A DNA stretch of 64,000 nucleotides from an uncultured Planctomycetota bacterium (GTDB lineage Bacteria; Planctomycetota; Planctomycetia; Gemmatales; HRBIN36). Shown here piece by piece: positions 18,313 through 28,112 of this stretch. Position 1 is the stretch's first letter. Each line of letters starts with the position of its first letter. The DNA is taken from the NCBI GenBank assembly GCA_937944855.1, contig CALFAY010000024.1, forward strand, positions 1-64,000. The letters run 5' to 3'. The position numbers were made by a program, and so were the translations under genes. The notes under the pieces are model-generated. The model was not told the DNA's origin. It made no database searches and was given only the letters and a program-made list of their open reading frames with translations.

Positions 18313-20841
18313 TTAAGGGCGCCCTTTCTCGTCCGGAATGCGAAGGCGAATGGTTTGGCTCGCAAGTCTGCCATCCAACGTGACCACCTCCGCGCGGATT
18401 TCCAGTTCGGCATCCGGGGCTAGCTGACCCAACTCCACTCGACCGATGCCATTGGGCAGCAGAAGAGCCGGATCCAAAACTATCGTGCTGCCAGAAGTGG
18501 GGCCGCCAGGACGCTGGCGAGCCTCGGGAGACGGTGCCGCGGCTCGGCGAAGGGCCGATTCCCCCCTGATTGCTGGCGATGAAGCAGCCGCGCCGGCAAG
18601 CGGTTTGTCTGCCTCGTTCAGCATCGGTCGGGCAGGTAAGCCGCCCTGGCCAAACCCGGGCGCACCCGGAGCCGACGGAGCGGGCGATCCGTCAGCCTTC
18701 TCGGCCGTCACCAGTCCGGCCGCGCCGGGCATTTCCTTTTTGGCCTGGTTCAGTCCTTTGGCCTCAGTCGCTTTGGGACGGGCGGGGTCCTGGGGAGCAG
18801 TCGGTCCCTTTTGCCCGTCGGCTGGGGCCGCCTTGACTTCGGCGTTTCGACTCTGTGATTCGTCCGATTTGCGAATCTGTCTTTCTGTTTCCTTCCGGAA
18901 AGATCGAGCCGCTCGATCCTGTAGCACCACCATCACGTCGCCCCTCGGCCCTGAAGTGTGGAGGAAACGCACCGGCTGCGTTCCCAAGAGAAGGTCGAGG
19001 CTTTCGTTGCCGTGAGCCGGCTGATTCCAGACGGCTTTGGCCAACGCCATGTCTTCCGACACGATCTCCGGACCCAGGTACAGTTTGACCGGCAGTGACG
19101 CCGCTTCGGTTCCGCTCCCAGTCGGCGGTTCGCCCGTGCTTCTCAGGCGGACCGACAACGTCCAGAGGCCCGGCACCGGCCGATTTGGTTCATCCACAGC
19201 CCGCAGATTCAAAACAGCTGAAGAGGACGGACCCGTCCCAGTCCGTGCAGCCGTTATTTCCAAACGCGGTGCAGCCTTCGGCAGAAACAGCACCAGCCGC
19301 TCTGCGATCGGGATCCACTCCGTCGGCGCGGCCGACTGTTCCCACACCGTCAAACGACAGACTCCCGAAACCGCTGGAGTCGGTACGATTTCAACCGGGG
19401 TTTCAACCCCTGCTGGGACTTGGATTTCCCGATGGCCAAGGATGCGGCTGCGACACTCCAGCGTGAGCTGCAACTGTCGATCCCGCCCCACGCTGACGAT
19501 CCGCAGGGGAATGGCACTGCCGTTTTCGAGAACGGAGTCCGGAACCTGCACAACGACGCCGCTGGAGACAGCTTCGAGCCAACGGCTGACCCGGCGTCCC
19601 CAATGGGGATTTTCCACTTCCAGGCGGTAGCGTTGTCCGTGTTGGGGAACGAAGCTGAAGCGGCCTCGGTCAGCAAGGATCGCTGCCCCTTTGGGACGGA
19701 TGATCTGATCGGTTCCCAGTAGAGTTCGGTTGTGGGCGTCAAGCAGTCGAGCCTTCCAGTGCTCTTGGGCCGCATCAGGACGCGCAGGATCGGCAGAGAT
19801 TCCGTTGTTGACGCGGAAATACACGCGATTCACGACGCCGGCGATCAGGCGGCCGCCCTCGGGATAAAGCTCGACTTCGGCCACATGCTGCTGATCCCCG
19901 GCGGGGACGACCGATGGGGACTTCGCCAACGTCGGGCTGACGTCGAAGAATACGGTACTGGGAGCGAAACGGTTGCGACGTTCTCGAACTTGCAGAGAGT
20001 AGCGTCCAGAGGCCGCTTGAACAGGGAGGGCCAACGACCTGAAAGTGACGACAGGCAGTCCATGACCGCTCTCGCCTTCCACCGAATGATGATCCCCCGG
20101 CTCGGCGGTCAATTCCTGACCTTGCGAATCCTGGGCAATAAAGGAGATGTCGAGCGGCGGCTCCGCCTGACCCGGCGCAAGCGAGAGTGAATCCAGAGCG
20201 AACGCCCAAAAATGGACCGTCTCGCCCGGCTGATACGTTGTCTTGTCCGTGGCCAGATGAGCGACGAACGGATACTCGGTAGGAATGCGGTTTCGCAGGA
20301 AGCTCGGATGGCCGTGGGCCTGAAACACAAACCCCTGACTGGCCAAGGCATCCTGGAGGGCAAAGGTCTCGCTCTGTGCTTGCTTTTCCGGCGCGGTCAA
20401 CGGGCCGCTCGGATTCCGTTCCGGAGATGCAACTTCCCAATGTCCGGATTCTCCGGGCAGGACCGTCTGGGGCCGTTCCCGCAGCAGAAAATACGCCGGC
20501 GGAGCGACAATCGAAAGCACCAGCAGAATACTGGCGGCGACGGCCCAGGGCTTCCAGTCCCAGGAACGCCGGACCTTAGGCAGACCGACCACGATGGCCT
20601 CTTCCCCGGGAGCGGCTTCGGAAGGCACCGCTTCGGATGGCGGCTCGAACCGCACCATCGGAAACTCTCGCCGAGCAGCCGCTCCGATCAGCTTCTGCTG
20701 CCGCTTCGCTTGCGTCAGCCCCTGCCGACACTGCGGACACGCTTGCAGATGCGCTTCCAGAGCATACGCTTCCTCCGCGTCCAGGAGGTCGTACAGGTAG
20801 TCGAGCAGAAGCGGTTCCCAGCGGTGACAGTCTCGTGTCAT
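18313..20841 (-). CDS. Zinc-finger anti-sigma factor with large periplasmic region
   Basis: The product is 842 residues. The N-terminus has the anti-sigma zinc finger (EAHLQACPQCRQGL, a His-x3-Cys-x2-Cys site). A transmembrane segment (AVAASILLVLSIVAPPAYFLL) lies near residue 105. After it come ~700 extracytoplasmic residues with TDKTTYQPGETVHFWAFALD, resembling macroglobulin MG2-type domains, and a long Ala/Pro/Gly-rich low-complexity stretch. It probably holds the adjacent ECF sigma factor inactive and senses envelope state. The start lies 19 bases after the sigma gene stop. Confidence 0.8.
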   Translation of the reverse strand: MTRDCHRWEPLLLDYLYDLLDAEEAYALEAHLQACPQCRQGLTQAKRQQKLIGAAARREFPMVRFEPPSEAVPSEAAPGEEAIVVGLPKVRRSWDWKPWAVAASILLVLSIVAPPAYFLLRERPQTVLPGESGHWEVASPERNPSGPLTAPEKQAQSETFALQDALASQGFVFQAHGHPSFLRNRIPTEYPFVAHLATDKTTYQPGETVHFWAFALDSLSLAPGQAEPPLDISFIAQDSQGQELTAEPGDHHSVEGESGHGLPVVTFRSLALPVQAASGRYSLQVRERRNRFAPSTVFFDVSPTLAKSPSVVPAGDQQHVAEVELYPEGGRLIAGVVNRVYFRVNNGISADPARPDAAQEHWKARLLDAHNRTLLGTDQIIRPKGAAILADRGRFSFVPQHGQRYRLEVENPHWGRRVSRWLEAVSSGVVVQVPDSVLENGSAIPLRIVSVGRDRQLQLTLECRSRILGHREIQVPAGVETPVEIVPTPAVSGVCRLTVWEQSAAPTEWIPIAERLVLFLPKAAPRLEITAARTGTGPSSSAVLNLRAVDEPNRPVPGLWTLSVRLRSTGEPPTGSGTEAASLPVKLYLGPEIVSEDMALAKAVWNQPAHGNESLDLLLGTQPVRFLHTSGPRGDVMVVLQDRAARSFRKETERQIRKSDESQSRNAEVKAAPADGQKGPTAPQDPARPKATEAKGLNQAKKEMPGAAGLVTAEKADGSPAPSAPGAPGFGQGGLPARPMLNEADKPLAGAAASSPAIRGESALRRAAAPSPEARQRPGGPTSGSTIVLDPALLLPNGIGRVELGQLAPDAELEIRAEVVTLDGRLASQTIRLRIPDEKGRP

Positions 20842-20860
20842 TCCAGCATCTCCTCCGCGG

Positions 20861-21418
20861 TCAGGTCAGCACCTTGCGGAGCTTCTGAAGCGCGCTGCGC
20901 ATCTGCGTCTTGACCGTGCCGACGGGTACACCGCGGACGGCGGCAATCTCCTCGTAGGTCATGCGGCCGTTCTGACGCAGCAGGAATACCTCTTTCTCTT
21001 CGTTCCGCAAAGCGACCAGGGCAGCCCGCAGCCGCTGCAATTCCTCTTCCTGCTCCAGCCCCTGGCTGGGCGGCGTGGCCGATCCCGGCTGCATGATTTC
21101 TTCCTCGTTGGCCAAAGCGCGGGCTTTGCGCTTCCAGGCGCTTTTCTGCATGTCCTTGACGGTGTTTAAGCCGACGCGGAACACCCACGCCCTCAGGTTC
21201 TGCACGCCGTCCAGGCTGGCCCGCGTCCGCCAGCACTTCAGGAAGGTCTCCTGGGCGGCATCCTGGGCGTCCTCGGCGTTGCCCAGCAGATACAGCAGCG
21301 TACTGACCAATTCGTCCCGCATCTCGGTGAAGGCGCGCACCAGGACGTCGCCGGAAACGGCCAGGCCATTCACCGCCGGCGTCGGCTGGACAGCGGTTGC
21401 GGGCGCGTGCTTGCTCAT
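20861..21418 (-). CDS. ECF-type RNA polymerase sigma factor
   Basis: The product is 185 residues. The sigma region 2 pattern (LLGNAEDAQDAAQETFLKCWR, then LRAWVFRVGLNTVKD) is followed by region 4 with RMTYEEIAAVRGVPVGTVKTQMRSALQKLRK, a helix-turn-helix for the -35 element. It directs transcription of an extracytoplasmic-stress regulon and is probably controlled by the anti-sigma factor encoded immediately downstream. No autoregulatory promoter could be identified with confidence. Confidence 0.93.
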   Translation of the reverse strand: MSKHAPATAVQPTPAVNGLAVSGDVLVRAFTEMRDELVSTLLYLLGNAEDAQDAAQETFLKCWRTRASLDGVQNLRAWVFRVGLNTVKDMQKSAWKRKARALANEEEIMQPGSATPPSQGLEQEEELQRLRAALVALRNEEKEVFLLRQNGRMTYEEIAAVRGVPVGTVKTQMRSALQKLRKVLT

Positions 21419-21488
21419 GCCTCCACCATATCAGACGATGCGGCCCGGGGGAAAGATTGCCGCCGCCACGCCCGGGAACATCCGCTGC

Positions 21489-22943
21489 CTAATCGCCGGG
21501 GAAATCGACCATCTCCCGCACATTGCCCCGCCAGGAAGTGTTGCTTTTGGCGAACGCCTGGTCCTGCTCGTGCAGGGTCATCGGCAAGCCGTGCCGGGCC
21601 GACAGCGTGATGTTGACAAAGCGGTCGATGCGAGCGTTGGGAACCAATTCCAGCCGAAAGGCTTGCAGAATCATGGAGAGGACGACCTTGATTTCCACCG
21701 TGGCGAAACCGGCCCCGATACACATTCGGGAACCGGCTCCGAAAGGCAGGTACTCGTAGGCTGTGGGGTCGCAGCTTTCCCATCGCTCCGGCTCGAAGCG
21801 CTGGGCGTTCGCCCAGATCTCCGGCATCCGGTGCGTGATATACGGCGACAACGCGACTTCGGTCCGCTCGGGGATCTCGTAAGGCGCCAGCGTCGTGTTC
21901 GCCATCGCCGTCCGGCCCAAGAACGGCACCGGCGGCAGCAGCCGCATGGATTCCTTGATGACCTTTTCCAGGTAAGTCAGCTTTGGCAAATCGTTCGCGG
22001 TCGGTTCGGCTCCGCAGAGCGTCCCGTGCAGCTCGTCGTACAGGCGGGTCATGACCTGCGGATGCTGCGAAAGTAGAAACAGCGTCCAGGTCAGGGCGTT
22101 GGCCGTCGTTTCATGTCCGGCCAGAAAGAGCAGATTGGCTTGGCCGATCAGTTCGTCCTCGCTCATTCGGGAGCCGTCTTCGTCGCAGGTGTGGATGAGT
22201 TGCGAGAGCACGTCGCCCTGCTCGGCCCCGGCGGCCCGCTTGGCCTCGATCATGGCCCGGAGTTGTTCTTCCAGTTTTTGTGAGGCTTGCAGGAAGCGGT
22301 GGAACGGCGTGAACGGGATGCGATAGCGGAAAAACATTACGCCCAGCGTGCCGCTCAGCCGCAGCCATTCGTCGATCTCGGTGGCCAGTCCCCCGGCCTG
22401 CGGGTCCACGTCCAGACCGAAAAACGCCCGGCTGGCGATACGCATGGTCAGGTGGCGCATCTCGGCCTTGAGGTCGCGGCGCTGCCCGACCTGCCAACCC
22501 TGGAGTATCTGCCGCGTGGTTTCGACCATGACCGGGACGTAGCCGTCGATGCGGGACTTCTGGAATGCCGGCATCATCAGGCGGCGTTGCTGCCGGTGCT
22601 TCTCGCCGTTCATGTTCAGCAGGCCGCGACCAAGCCGCCAGAACTCGGTGCCTTCCGTCCCAAGCAAAATACTGTTGTAAAACAGATTGGTATCGCTGAG
22701 GACCTGTTGGTTGTATTGGGGACCGAGAGCGAAGACGGTGCGGTGCACGTCGGGCAGTGTGCTGTTGAGCGGTGGATTGCCGCCGTGAACGAACAGGAAG
22801 ATGTTGCCGTAACGCTGCCTCAGCTTCTCGACGTTGCCCAATGGGTCCTGATTGAAAGCGATCAGGTTGCCCCGCCAACCTAACAGCCAATGGGGCTTTT
22901 GTCCGGGCATCCTGGCCAGCATGTCAGTTTCGGTCAGCGGCAT
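21489..22943 (-). CDS. Cytochrome P450
   Basis: The product is 484 residues. The I-helix motif is LLFLAGHETTANAL, the K-helix ExxR is KESMRLLP, and the heme-binding loop is FGAGSRMCIG with the cysteine thiolate ligand. It would hydroxylate or epoxidise a hydrophobic substrate using O2 and electrons from a separate reductase; no redox partner is adjacent. The ATG at 22943 has GGAG about eight bases upstream and starts the normal P450 N-terminus, although the frame stays open another 131 codons into the divergent mutM gene. There is no N-terminal membrane anchor. Confidence 0.93.
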   Translation of the reverse strand: MPLTETDMLARMPGQKPHWLLGWRGNLIAFNQDPLGNVEKLRQRYGNIFLFVHGGNPPLNSTLPDVHRTVFALGPQYNQQVLSDTNLFYNSILLGTEGTEFWRLGRGLLNMNGEKHRQQRRLMMPAFQKSRIDGYVPVMVETTRQILQGWQVGQRRDLKAEMRHLTMRIASRAFFGLDVDPQAGGLATEIDEWLRLSGTLGVMFFRYRIPFTPFHRFLQASQKLEEQLRAMIEAKRAAGAEQGDVLSQLIHTCDEDGSRMSEDELIGQANLLFLAGHETTANALTWTLFLLSQHPQVMTRLYDELHGTLCGAEPTANDLPKLTYLEKVIKESMRLLPPVPFLGRTAMANTTLAPYEIPERTEVALSPYITHRMPEIWANAQRFEPERWESCDPTAYEYLPFGAGSRMCIGAGFATVEIKVVLSMILQAFRLELVPNARIDRFVNITLSARHGLPMTLHEQDQAFAKSNTSWRGNVREMVDFPGD

Positions 22944-23106
22944 GGACGGCTCCGATTGACACGAAGACGGGTTCTCCGTGCAATTATAAGGACGGTGGTT
23001 GAGTGCATCCGTGAAGGAACTGCGTAGGTCTGAAGGATCTGCGCTGGCGGCGAGCGGGGATTTCTGAGGCTGATCGAAGGCAACGGGATCGGACGGAGAC
23101 ACAGGC

Positions 23107-23964
23107 GTGCCGGAACTGCCGGAAGTGGAAACTGTCGTGCGGACCTTGAAACGCCAGCTGCGAGGCTTGGCCTTTACGGGCGTCCGCCTCGGTCCCCGGC
23201 GGTTGCGACGACCCTGGCCGATCCACCGCAGCAGCGTCTTCGACAGTCCACGGCCTGTTCTGGGCGTGTCCCGCCGCGGCAAATGGATCCGGGTCCATCT
23301 GGCTGACGGCTGGAACCTCCTGTTCCACCTCGGCATGACAGGCCGCCTCTGGGTCGTCGAGGCCGGCGCACCGGACCAACCGCATACGCACCTGGTCTTC
23401 GATCTGGCCCCCGGCGGACGGCAACTGCGGTTTCAAGATGTCCGCCGCTTCGGCGTCGCCGATCTGTTAACCGACGAGGAATGGCAGCAGACGCTCGCTT
23501 CCGAACACCTCGGCCCGGAGCCGTTCGACCTGACCGCCGAAGAACTCTGGCAGAAGGCCCGCGCTTCGCAACGCTGCCTCAAGGCGATCCTCATGGATCA
23601 GTCCGTAACGGCCGGTGTGGGCAACATCTACGCAGATGAATCGCTATTTGAGGCCCGGCTGCATCCAGCCCGACGCGGAACCACTCTCAGACAGGATGAA
23701 GCCGAGCGCCTGCAAAACGCGCTGGTGACGGTGCTGCGGCGGGCCATCAACCGCCACGGCTCCACCATCCGCACGTTTTTCTATGGCGAAAACGGCCGCG
23801 GCGGGTACCAGAACGAGTTCCGCGTTTATCGACAGACCGGCAAACCATGTCCGCGGTGCGGCTCCAGCATTCGCCGCATCCGCCTGGCCGGTCGATCCAC
23901 CCACTTTTGTCCCCGCTGTCAACCGGCTCCCCGGAGGCGGTTGAAACGGGCGGTTCCCAGGTAA
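23107..23964 (+). CDS. mutM: Formamidopyrimidine-DNA glycosylase
   Basis: The product is 285 residues and excises 8-oxoguanine and other oxidised purines in base-excision repair. The N-terminus is PELPEVETVVRTL after the initiator, giving the catalytic Pro and Glu. The helix-two-turn-helix region (AVTAGVGNIYADE-like, near residue 170) and the C-terminal zinc finger CPRC-x16-CPRC are present. The start is a GTG with GGAGAC upstream. It is divergent from the P450, and the histidine kinase follows after nine bases. Confidence 0.96.
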   Translation: MPELPEVETVVRTLKRQLRGLAFTGVRLGPRRLRRPWPIHRSSVFDSPRPVLGVSRRGKWIRVHLADGWNLLFHLGMTGRLWVVEAGAPDQPHTHLVFDLAPGGRQLRFQDVRRFGVADLLTDEEWQQTLASEHLGPEPFDLTAEELWQKARASQRCLKAILMDQSVTAGVGNIYADESLFEARLHPARRGTTLRQDEAERLQNALVTVLRRAINRHGSTIRTFFYGENGRGGYQNEFRVYRQTGKPCPRCGSSIRRIRLAGRSTHFCPRCQPAPRRRLKRAVPR

Positions 23965-23973
23965 CGGATCGGT

Positions 23974-25308
23974 ATGTCGTATCGTGCCATCAAACGTCTG
24001 TTGGGTGAAACCAGTCTGGAGCGGAAATGCCGCTTCCTGTTCGGGGCGGCTACGCTGCTGCTCATCAGCGGCAGTCTGGGCTGGTACGCCTGGAACACCG
24101 AAGACCTCATCGCCGATGTGCGGGCTGAACTGCTGCTCGCCACCGCCGGGCCGGAAGCCCAGCAACGCACGGAGGCCGAACGCAGGCAAATCCTCGACCG
24201 CTTTGAGCATCGCATGCACATCAACCGCGCCCTGCTCATCTCGACTGGCCTGGTCTCGGCGATCCTGCTCATGGGCGGAAGCTGGCTGATCGTCCGTTAC
24301 GTCGTCGTCAAGCCCGTGAAGCATCTCAAGGAAGTCAGCGACGCCATCACGGCCGGGGAACTCAACATCCGCAGCGAAATCCAGACCGGGGACGAGTTCG
24401 AGGACCTCAGCCACGCCTTCAACCGCATGCTCCGCACCCTGGTCAACATGCAGGACCGCCTCCGCAAGGCCAACGCCGACCTCGACCGCAAGGTGGATGA
24501 ACTCGGCCGGTTGAACATGGAACTGTATCAATCCAACCAGCTCAAAAGCGATTTCCTGGCGACCATGAGCCATGAACTTCGCACGCCGCTCAACAGCATC
24601 CTTGGTTTCAGCGAAGTGCTCTTGTCCAGCGGCGGACTGAACGAGCGGCAGGTCAAGTGGGTGACGAACATCAAGACCAGCGGCGAACGGTTGTTGTTGC
24701 TCATCAATGACATTCTTGACCTGGCCAAGATGGAAGCCGGCAAGATGCAGGTTCGCATCGAGGAATTCAGCATCCGCGACGTCTGCGAAAGTCTGCTCGG
24801 CATGTTCCGCCCCCTGGCGCAAAAGAAAAACCTGGCCCTGGAAGCGAGCATTGACCCCGGGATTCCGATCCTCCGCCAGGACGCCAGCAAGATTCAGCAG
24901 ATCCTCTGGAACCTGCTGTCCAATGCCGTCAAGTTCACGCCGGAGGGAGGCCGGGTCGAACTCCGGGCCGAGACCGACGGCGTGCATCTGATCCTTTCGG
25001 TGATGGATACCGGCGTCGGCATCGCCGAGGAGGATCAGGAGATCATCTTCGAGAAGTTCCGGCAAGCGGGAACCGTGCAGGCCCTGACGAGGGAACAGGG
25101 GGGCACCGGCCTGGGCCTCAGCATCGTGCGGGAACTGGCGAAGCTGCTCGGCGGCGACGTCGCCCTCAAGAGCCAACTGGGCCGCGGAAGCACCTTCACT
25201 GTCACGCTGCCGCTGCACCTGACGCCCACGCCGTCGCTGGACTACGACCTGCCCCGCCTCAGCGACGCCGCGTTGCCGAAGCTGCCGGTCGGATCCACCC
25301 TGCCCTGA
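23974..25308 (+). CDS. Membrane sensor histidine kinase (HAMP-HisKA-HATPase)
   Basis: The product is 444 residues. It has TM1 (FLFGAATLLLISGSLGW), a ~60-residue periplasmic loop, TM2 (LLISTGLVSAILLMGGSWLIV), a HAMP linker, the phosphoacceptor motif LATMSHELRTPLNSILGFSE, an N box (ILWNLLSNAVKFTPEGG) and G boxes (DTGVGIAEED; GGTGLGLSIV). It should autophosphorylate on His and pass phosphate to a response regulator, but none is adjacent, so it is an orphan here. Its nine-base gap to mutM suggests co-transcription, perhaps fortuitous. The signal is unknown. Confidence 0.93.
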   Translation: MSYRAIKRLLGETSLERKCRFLFGAATLLLISGSLGWYAWNTEDLIADVRAELLLATAGPEAQQRTEAERRQILDRFEHRMHINRALLISTGLVSAILLMGGSWLIVRYVVVKPVKHLKEVSDAITAGELNIRSEIQTGDEFEDLSHAFNRMLRTLVNMQDRLRKANADLDRKVDELGRLNMELYQSNQLKSDFLATMSHELRTPLNSILGFSEVLLSSGGLNERQVKWVTNIKTSGERLLLLINDILDLAKMEAGKMQVRIEEFSIRDVCESLLGMFRPLAQKKNLALEASIDPGIPILRQDASKIQQILWNLLSNAVKFTPEGGRVELRAETDGVHLILSVMDTGVGIAEEDQEIIFEKFRQAGTVQALTREQGGTGLGLSIVRELAKLLGGDVALKSQLGRGSTFTVTLPLHLTPTPSLDYDLPRLSDAALPKLPVGSTLP

Positions 25309-25342
25309 TTCCAGACACCGCCGCGGGCGACGGCAACAAAGT

Positions 25343-26053
25343 TCACAGCTCCCGGATGCGGACGTTGCGGATGAGGACCGGCTCGTTATTCCGGCTGAGA
25401 TGCTGGAAGCCGATGTGGCCCTCCCTTGGCCGGTCCTTGATGGGCGGTGCATCGGTTCCGTCGTGGCGTTTGATCGGCTGATCGAATCGGCTCAAATCCA
25501 CGTCCTGGATCACCTCGCCGTTGAGCGTGACCTTCAGATGCTGTCCCCGCAGTTCGATGCGGAAGCGGTTCCACTCGGTGGGCTTGTACACCTGCTTGGA
25601 CGGCGCGATGGCCCGATAAATGCCGCCGGTCAATTCCGAATCCTTGGCCGAGGGATTGTAGCGAAGGTCCGCGATCTGAAGTTCCATGCCGTCGAAGGCT
25701 GGGTCGCCCCGCATCGGGGCACGCAAAGCGACGCCGCTGTTGCCCACTTCGGTCAGCTTGATCTCGAACTCCAGGATGAAATCGCGGTACGTTTGCCGAC
25801 TCATCAGCCAGGTGCCGCGACGCTTGCCAGGCTTGAGGATGCCGTCCTCGACGGTCCAGGCACACTCGGGCGGCGCGGGCTTGGTCAGGTCGTTCCATTC
25901 GGTCACGACCCAATCCTTGGGCGGATCATTCTCGGTGAACAGCGGACGAAACCCGTCTTTGTCGTCGGCCTCGGCGACAGCGATACCGAGCAGGAAGGCC
26001 AACACCAACAGCAGTGCAGGGAGGAAGCGGTGCATCAAGGCGGATTGGCTCAT
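25343..26053 (-). CDS. Secreted DUF1080 protein
   Basis: The product is 236 residues. The signal peptide is FLPALLLVLAFLLGIAVAEA. The domain contains FRPLFTENDPPKDWVV, a central FILEFEIKLTEVGNSGVALRA, GMELQIAD and a C-terminal EGHIGFQHLSRNNEPVLIRN, which is the classic DUF1080 layout with better conservation than the copy at 8766. It is probably a periplasmic sugar hydrolase or sugar-binding protein. It is the last gene of the minus-strand run that starts with the oxidoreductase genes, 20 bases after the 104-residue gene, and is convergent with the histidine kinase. Confidence 0.87.
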   Translation of the reverse strand: MSQSALMHRFLPALLLVLAFLLGIAVAEADDKDGFRPLFTENDPPKDWVVTEWNDLTKPAPPECAWTVEDGILKPGKRRGTWLMSRQTYRDFILEFEIKLTEVGNSGVALRAPMRGDPAFDGMELQIADLRYNPSAKDSELTGGIYRAIAPSKQVYKPTEWNRFRIELRGQHLKVTLNGEVIQDVDLSRFDQPIKRHDGTDAPPIKDRPREGHIGFQHLSRNNEPVLIRNVRIREL

Positions 26054-26073
26054 GGCTGCGAATCCCTTAGCGG

Positions 26074-26388
26074 TCACATGACGCGGTCTTCGGCCCAGGC
26101 GTGACGCCGCCCGGTGTCGTACTCCTTGTACTCGCCGGGAGGCGATTTGTGAACCGTCTCGGGATTGAACGCTGCGTTGACGGCCCGCAGCAGGGGAATG
26201 ACGTCGGGATGTTCGTAGCCGACGTTGCGGATCTCGAAGCAGTCCTTGTTGACGTCGATGACGAGGAAGCGGTCCTTCCACAAGCGGACGTGACGAAGCG
26301 ATCGCAGCTCCGCCCGCGTCCGCTTGAGGAACTCCAAAGCGGCCTCCAGACCGCCGGGCTGATAGTCATGCGTCGCCAGAATCTGCAT
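26074..26388 (-). CDS. Conserved-looking 104-residue protein, unknown function
   Basis: The ORF starts at an ATG (26388) 23 bases after the oxidoreductase beta/delta gene. It shows an alpha/beta pattern: MQILATHDYQPGGLEAALEF, a helix with many Arg/Leu, then DRFLVIDVNKDCFEIRNVGY and a short C-terminal helix. The ribosome site is weak. I do not recognise the family. Its place directly downstream of the two oxidoreductase genes in the same direction suggests co-expression, not necessarily a shared role. Confidence 0.6.
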   Translation of the reverse strand: MQILATHDYQPGGLEAALEFLKRTRAELRSLRHVRLWKDRFLVIDVNKDCFEIRNVGYEHPDVIPLLRAVNAAFNPETVHKSPPGEYKEYDTGRRHAWAEDRVM

Positions 26389-26411
26389 GGCACAATCGGC
26401 TCATGGGCCGG

Positions 26412-28064
26412 TCAGCGCAGACCGGCCAACTCCTGAAGCAGCCGCCAGTTCTCCAACCGATCCTGATTGGCCCGCAAGAGGGTCTCGGACGGATTGCCGT
26501 CCTTGTCAAAATGCTTGGCGAAGCGGCCTTCGCTGCGGGCGAAGTCGATGAAGGTGAGCGGTTCGCCGGTCTTCGGATTGACGTACCAGTCTTCCTTCAT
26601 GTTCGGGTTGCCGACCAGCGAGAGCCGATCGCGGATCTTTTCACCCTTGCGGGGATCGTAGATCAGCAGCGGGAAGGCCCGGGTGTCCACGGCCAGGCGG
26701 GCCTGTTCGCTGGCCATGTTGTCAGCGACGCCATGCTCCGGCTGGCAGGTCGTGTAGCAGGTGACGATGGCCGGGCCGTCGAACTCCAACGCCCCCAGCA
26801 CCGACTTGTAGAAGTGGTTGACGTGAGCACAGGTCGTCTGGGCGACGTAGGTCCGCGGGTGCATCATGGCGATCTGGGCGATTTCCTTGCGGCGTTCCTG
26901 CTTGCCGCCCAGGACCTTGCCGTGCACGCTCATCTTCGTGTTCTGCCCGGTGTAGGACGACGTCGAAGCCTGGCCGCCGGTGTTGGAGTACACCTGCGTA
27001 TCGAGTACGAAGACCTTGATGTTCATGCCGCTGGCCAACATGCGGGACAGCGATTGGAAGCCGATGTCGAACATGGCCCCGTCGCCGCCGATGCACCACA
27101 GCGGCTTGTCGTGCCAGCCCATCTGGTCCCAGCGCATGCGGACGCCGATGGCGTCGGCCGGTGCATTCTCGAACAGCGAGTTGGTCCACGGCACGAGGTA
27201 CGGGTTGTACGGATAGGTCGAAGTGTACACCGTGTTACAGCCGGTGGCCGCCACGATGCCCCACTGGTCCCCGTACTTGGCTCCCGTGGCGGCACACAAC
27301 ATCCGCAACGCCGTCCCCTCGCCGCACCCGGCACACGACCCCGCCCCGCCGACGTAGATGTGCGTCTCCTCCTTGAGCATCATGTCAATGAGGAGGTTGT
27401 CGCTGATGTATTTCGGGTTGCTCGGGCCGATGTCCTTGAAGATACGGTGCGTCTTGCGGGCACGGGTCATGACCTCGTTGGTCTTCGGCACCATCTTCAG
27501 GGCGTTGTCGTCGCAGACAGTGACGCACTCGGCGCAGCCCTTGCACTTGGACGGGTCGATGACGATCTGGAACAACCCGCCTTCGCCAACCTTCTTCTTG
27601 CCCGCTTCGTAGTACTTCTTGGTCTTGGCCCACTGACGGCGATACATCTCGCGGTCGGCTTCGGGAAGCGCGGCGATCTTGGCCTCCAGCTCCGACTCGG
27701 CCAGCACCTTGCCCAGAATGGCCGTGTCCGGACACTCGGTCACGCAGTCCATGCAGCCGGTGCAGTTCTCGGGGATGTATTCCGGAATATCGGGCGCGAT
27801 ATTGCTGAAGTCTCGCAACGTGGCCGTGCCGGCGGGGATGAGCGACCGGGCCAGCGACAGATCGGCCGGCAGTTCCTTCTCGCCATACCCCTCCTCGTAG
27901 CCGCGAATGATCCGCTCGTTGAAGTCGATCACGTCCAGCACCGGCAGGCTGACGAGCTTGTAGCTGCCGTTGACCAGCGTGCCGTAGCTGTTGTTGTTGA
28001 ACGGATCGCGTTCGCTGGCCTCGTTCATCGAGGGCAGTTTGATCGGCGCACCGTTAGTCGTCAT
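26412..28064 (-). CDS. Pyruvate:ferredoxin oxidoreductase, delta-beta half (NifJ-like)
   Basis: The product is 550 residues. The N-terminal third carries two 4Fe-4S motifs (CTGCMDCVTECP and CKGCAECVTVC), corresponding to the ferredoxin-like delta domain. The remainder is the thiamine-diphosphate-binding beta domain with GDGAMFDIG and VYSNTGGQAST, the latter as in NifJ. Together with the alpha-gamma gene it would oxidatively decarboxylate pyruvate (or a related 2-oxoacid) to acetyl-CoA, reducing ferredoxin. The ATG at 28064 follows AGGAGA four bases upstream; both subunit genes share the leader AGGAGATGCC before ATG, presumably for matched translation. Confidence 0.92.
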   Translation of the reverse strand: MTTNGAPIKLPSMNEASERDPFNNNSYGTLVNGSYKLVSLPVLDVIDFNERIIRGYEEGYGEKELPADLSLARSLIPAGTATLRDFSNIAPDIPEYIPENCTGCMDCVTECPDTAILGKVLAESELEAKIAALPEADREMYRRQWAKTKKYYEAGKKKVGEGGLFQIVIDPSKCKGCAECVTVCDDNALKMVPKTNEVMTRARKTHRIFKDIGPSNPKYISDNLLIDMMLKEETHIYVGGAGSCAGCGEGTALRMLCAATGAKYGDQWGIVAATGCNTVYTSTYPYNPYLVPWTNSLFENAPADAIGVRMRWDQMGWHDKPLWCIGGDGAMFDIGFQSLSRMLASGMNIKVFVLDTQVYSNTGGQASTSSYTGQNTKMSVHGKVLGGKQERRKEIAQIAMMHPRTYVAQTTCAHVNHFYKSVLGALEFDGPAIVTCYTTCQPEHGVADNMASEQARLAVDTRAFPLLIYDPRKGEKIRDRLSLVGNPNMKEDWYVNPKTGEPLTFIDFARSEGRFAKHFDKDGNPSETLLRANQDRLENWRLLQELAGLR

Positions 28065-28112
28065 GGCATCTCCTATCTTTCTGACGCCGTGAAGGCGCAG
28101 GTTCACTAGGAC

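Noticed and set aside
21489..23336. 131-codon N-terminal extension of the P450
   Set aside because: It overlaps the divergent mutM gene, has no P450 features and the internal ATG has a ribosome site.
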